A stretch of DNA of 8,987 nt. It comes from Alphaproteobacteria bacterium (GTDB lineage Bacteria; Pseudomonadota; Alphaproteobacteria; Zavarziniales; Zavarziniaceae). The stretch covers positions 1 to 8,987 of the forward strand of contig JAJFJE010000267.1 in NCBI GenBank assembly GCA_021774355.1, in the 5' to 3' direction. Below the pieces are notes generated by a model. The model was not told the DNA's origin and made no database searches. It saw only the letters and a list, made by a program, of their open reading frames with translations. Numbering within the stretch: the stretch's first letter is position 1; each line of letters begins with the position of its first letter. This document shows positions 7,323-8,987 of this stretch, one piece after another. A program made the position numbers and the translations under genes.

Positions 7323-7333
7323 CCCTTATCCTT
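7323..7333 (-). promoter_or_regulatory. Ribosome binding site deciding the marR start
   Basis: Read on the - strand, this is AAGGATAAGGG, ending 7 nt before ATG 7315. It is better than anything before the ATG at 7396. It competes with GGGGA before the ATG at 7267. Confidence 0.5.
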
Positions 7334-7487
7334 GAAGACATCACCAGGCGATCCCGCGGACCACCGGGGGCCGGGCCGCCGAATTACCTTGGCCATCCGC
7401 TTTTTATCATTGCCGCCGCGGATCTGCGACAGACAAGGATATATGTCTTCTATTTTCCTATTTTGCGAATCTGGAACCCCGTTTCGC

Positions 7488-7514
7488 GCCGCATCAGCGG
7501 CGGGTGATCCGCCG
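7488..7514 (-). other. Two mutually exclusive hairpins in the presumed marR leader
   Basis: GCCGC (7488-7492) can pair with GCGGC (7497-7501). CGGCGG (7498-7503) can instead pair with CCGCCG (7509-7514). The two stems share 7498-7501, so only one can form at a time. They lie between the AT-rich core and marR and would be transcribed with marR. No U-tract follows on either strand, so they are not simple terminators. Any regulatory role is speculative. Confidence 0.25.
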
Positions 7515-7539
7515 ATCTGTAAAAATAATACATATATAT

Positions 7540-7554
7540 CAACATATTATGTTG
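7540..7554. promoter_or_regulatory. Perfect 15-bp palindrome, candidate MarR operator
   Basis: CAACATA-T-TATGTTG is an exact inverted repeat of 7-bp arms around one central base (7547). It sits in the AT-rich core of the divergent region, about 225 nt from the marR start and 200 nt from alkB. MarR dimers typically bind palindromes of this size that overlap promoters. The symmetry is seen directly; binding by the adjacent MarR protein is inference. Confidence 0.55.
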
Positions 7555-7593
7555 GAACAGATGGCGCTCCGGGAGCCGGCAGGCAGAGACCTG

Positions 7594-7610
7594 TTTCATA
7601 AGTTATGTAA
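7594..7610. promoter_or_regulatory. Imperfect 17-bp palindrome, possible second operator
   Basis: TTTCATAAGTTATGTAA is symmetric around G7602 in seven of eight base pairs; only 7596/7608 mismatches. It shares the CATA...TATG arms with the perfect palindrome at 7540-7554, but its inner spacing is two bases longer. The centres are 55 bp apart, about five helical turns. Confidence 0.35.
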
Positions 7611-7741
7611 AGACATTGCGTAATTCAGGACGATCCGGTAAATTTGCGCCAGCAATCCAGGGGCGCAAGCCGGCGGCGCGCATCGCCCGGTCGCCCGCCG
7701 GCCGGGCGCGCAACCGTCGCCACGCCGCCGGGCAGGTTTTC

Positions 7742-7750
7742 GGAGGAGGT
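7742..7750 (+). promoter_or_regulatory. Strong ribosome binding site of alkB
   Basis: GGAGGAGGT ends 4 nt before ATG 7755 and 7 nt before the in-frame GTG 7758. It is by far the strongest Shine-Dalgarno sequence noticed in the window. It excludes the upstream start at 7644. Spacing slightly favours the GTG, so the protein may start one codon later than annotated. Confidence 0.75.
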
Positions 7751-7754
7751 CACG

Positions 7755-8936
7755 ATGGTGTCTGATATCATCGCCGGCGACGGCGGAACCGCGGTCTTTC
7801 GTGACACGCGGCGTTATTTCTGGGCCGGCCCTATCGTCGTCGCGATTTCCCCGATCATAGGGATCGCGCTTGCCCATGTGACCGGCAACGAGCTTTTCAC
7901 CTATGTCACGGCAATCCTCTGGTACGTCGCCCTGCCGATCATCGATGCCCTGGCGGGCCGGGCCTGGCGGAATCTGCCGGAACAGGCGATCCCGGCGCTG
8001 GAGGCCGATAATTACTATAGATATCTCGTCTATGCCTCGATCCCGCTGCTGATCTTGACCTGGATCGTCGGCGTCTGGGCAGTTGCAACACAGGATTACA
8101 GTTGGGTGGGATATGTCGGCGTCTCGGTGTGCGTCGCCCTGACCAACGGGCTTGCCCTGGTCGCCGGACACGAGCTCTGCCACAAGGTCGACCGCCGCGA
8201 CAATCGGATCGGGCAGTTCGCCTTTGCCGTCGCCGCCTATGGCCACTTTCCGCCGGAACATAATCGCGGCCATCATGCCATTGCCGCAACACCGGCGGAC
8301 ACGGCAACGTCCCGTTTCGGAGAATCGTTTTACAGCTTCATCATCCGCGAGGTGACGGGAAACATCGTCGGCGGGATCGTCCAGGAAAAGATGCGCCTGG
8401 CCCGCAAGGGCAAGGGCTTCTTCAGTGTCGAGAACGAGATTCTTCAAACTTTTTCGATCACCCTTGTCCTTTATGGGCTTGCCTTGGCCTATTTTGGCGT
8501 CGTCATCATCCCGTTTATGGTGATTTCGACCCTGGGCGGCTGGCATTTCATGTCGGTTTTCAACTATCTGTCCCACTATGGCCTGTTGCGGGAGAAGATG
8601 CCGAGCGGGCGATACGAGCCGATGCGGCGGGCCCATTCGTGGAACGCCCGCCACGTCGTTTCGAACTGCCTGCTGTTCAACGTGCAGCACCATTCGGCCC
8701 ATCACGTCAGCCCGCCGCAACGCTATCAGGCGATGGAAAGCGGCGATGCGCCTGAACTGCCGGGCGGGTTCCCCTTGTGCTTCCTGCTGACCTACATCCC
8801 GCCGCTGTGGCGCGCCGCGGTGGATCCGCGGGTCCTGAAGATCTATGGCGGCGATATCACCAAGGTGCATCTCGACCCCGGGAAAAAGGCCAAGATCCTG
8901 GCGCGCTACGGCCGGCCGGCTGATCTTCCCAGCTAA
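7755..8936 (+). CDS. alkB: AlkB-type membrane alkane 1-monooxygenase, divergent
   Basis: This 393-residue integral inner-membrane di-iron hydroxylase should oxidise a terminal methyl group of alkanes or a related hydrocarbon using O2 and electrons from rubredoxin. Hydrophobic segments lie at about 22-42, 47-64, 89-111, 117-137, 233-249 and 250-268, fitting six helices. The histidine boxes are HELCHK (H139, H143), EHNRGHH (H169, H173, H174) and QHHSAHH (H313, H316, H317, plus the extra H312). The HYG motif is at 274-276, so all nine expected iron ligands are present. TSRFGESFYSFIIRE, SVENEILQ, HSWNARHVVSN, RYQAM and the GGDITK tail match AlkB throughout. Two signatures deviate: NYLSHYG instead of NYxEHYG, and QHHSAHH instead of QRHSDHH. 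The substrate may therefore differ from n-alkanes. No rubredoxin or reductase gene is visible, and only 51 nt follow the stop. The divergent MarR gene is the likely regulator. Confidence 0.88.
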   Translation: MVSDIIAGDGGTAVFRDTRRYFWAGPIVVAISPIIGIALAHVTGNELFTYVTAILWYVALPIIDALAGRAWRNLPEQAIPALEADNYYRYLVYASIPLLILTWIVGVWAVATQDYSWVGYVGVSVCVALTNGLALVAGHELCHKVDRRDNRIGQFAFAVAAYGHFPPEHNRGHHAIAATPADTATSRFGESFYSFIIREVTGNIVGGIVQEKMRLARKGKGFFSVENEILQTFSITLVLYGLALAYFGVVIIPFMVISTLGGWHFMSVFNYLSHYGLLREKMPSGRYEPMRRAHSWNARHVVSNCLLFNVQHHSAHHVSPPQRYQAMESGDAPELPGGFPLCFLLTYIPPLWRAAVDPRVLKIYGGDITKVHLDPGKKAKILARYGRPADLPS

Positions 8937-8987
8937 GTCGCCGGCCCGGCCAAGCCTCCGGCCCCGCCAGATCGCTGGCCCCGCCGA

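Larger units (their letters stand above)
7316..7754. other. Divergent intergenic region between marR and alkB
   Basis: The region is 439 nt and has no convincing gene. It is patchy: a GC-rich part next to marR, an AT-rich core at about 7516-7556 and 7594-7650, then a GC-rich leader before alkB that can form a 7-bp stem (CGCCCGG 7684-7690 with CCGGGCG 7702-7708). It holds two palindromes, listed separately. The best-spaced sigma-70-like pair towards alkB is TTGCGT (7616-7621), 17 nt, TAAATT (7639-7644), a weak match to consensus. No good pair could be picked for marR. Both promoters are presumed to lie around the AT-rich core. Confidence 0.7.

Noticed and set aside
7562..7576. Possible sigma-54 promoter (GG, 10 nt, GC)
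   Set aside because: Only the invariant dinucleotides match. The rest of the -24/-12 consensus is missing, and the match overlaps a small GCTCC-G-GGAGC palindrome that explains the pattern equally well.
7332..7601. 89-codon + strand open frame in the divergent region
   Set aside because: It has no ribosome site, no domain and biased low-complexity content, and it runs through both the GC-rich part and the AT-rich operator core.
8914..8946. Inverted repeat GGCCGGC/GCCGGCC around the alkB stop as a terminator
   Set aside because: The 19-nt loop overlaps the coding end and no T-tract follows. The sequence is low-complexity GC.
8960..8985. Two direct copies of GGCCCCGCC, 17 bp apart, after alkB
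   Set aside because: They are too short and GC-rich, and the window ends there, so no array or element can be claimed.

Overview
This is a GC-rich chromosomal window, apparently from a Gram-negative alphaproteobacterium. The grounds are the composition, the tight gene packing, the Kdo (LPS inner-core sugar) genes and the long N-terminal extension on FolP. The order and genus cannot be fixed from the sequence alone.

Layout. Positions 2-580 hold the C-terminal end of a sensor histidine kinase whose start lies outside the window. After a 65-nt gap, six genes run on the + strand with gaps or overlaps of 19 nt or less, which suggests one operon: kdsD (646-1653), kdsA (1664-2521), a cytidylyltransferase-like/HAD-phosphatase fusion (2531-3547), folP (3547-4578), glmM (4598-5941) and thiD (5938-6759). 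A MarR-family regulator (6779-7315, - strand) converges on thiD. It is divergent from an AlkB-type membrane alkane monooxygenase (7755-8936, + strand), with a 439-nt intergenic region between them that is locally AT-rich.

How the genes work together. KdsD makes arabinose-5-phosphate, and KdsA condenses it with PEP to Kdo-8-phosphate. The HAD half of the next protein has every residue expected of a Kdo-8-P-type phosphatase, so it probably supplies the KdsC step. Its N-terminal half looks like a CMP-sugar synthetase that has lost its catalytic motifs. GlmM feeds UDP-GlcNAc to lipid A and peptidoglycan, so four of the six genes serve the envelope. FolP (folate) and ThiD (thiamine) are cofactor genes carried along. 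The second block looks like an independent, possibly acquired catabolic module: an AlkB with all nine expected histidines but unusual flanking residues, next to a MarR regulator. A perfect 15-bp palindrome between the two genes is a good operator candidate.

The most notable points are the degenerate-transferase/HAD fusion in the kdsC position and the MarR-AlkB pair with its palindromes and off-consensus histidine boxes. No CRISPR array, tRNA, rRNA or insertion sequence was seen.
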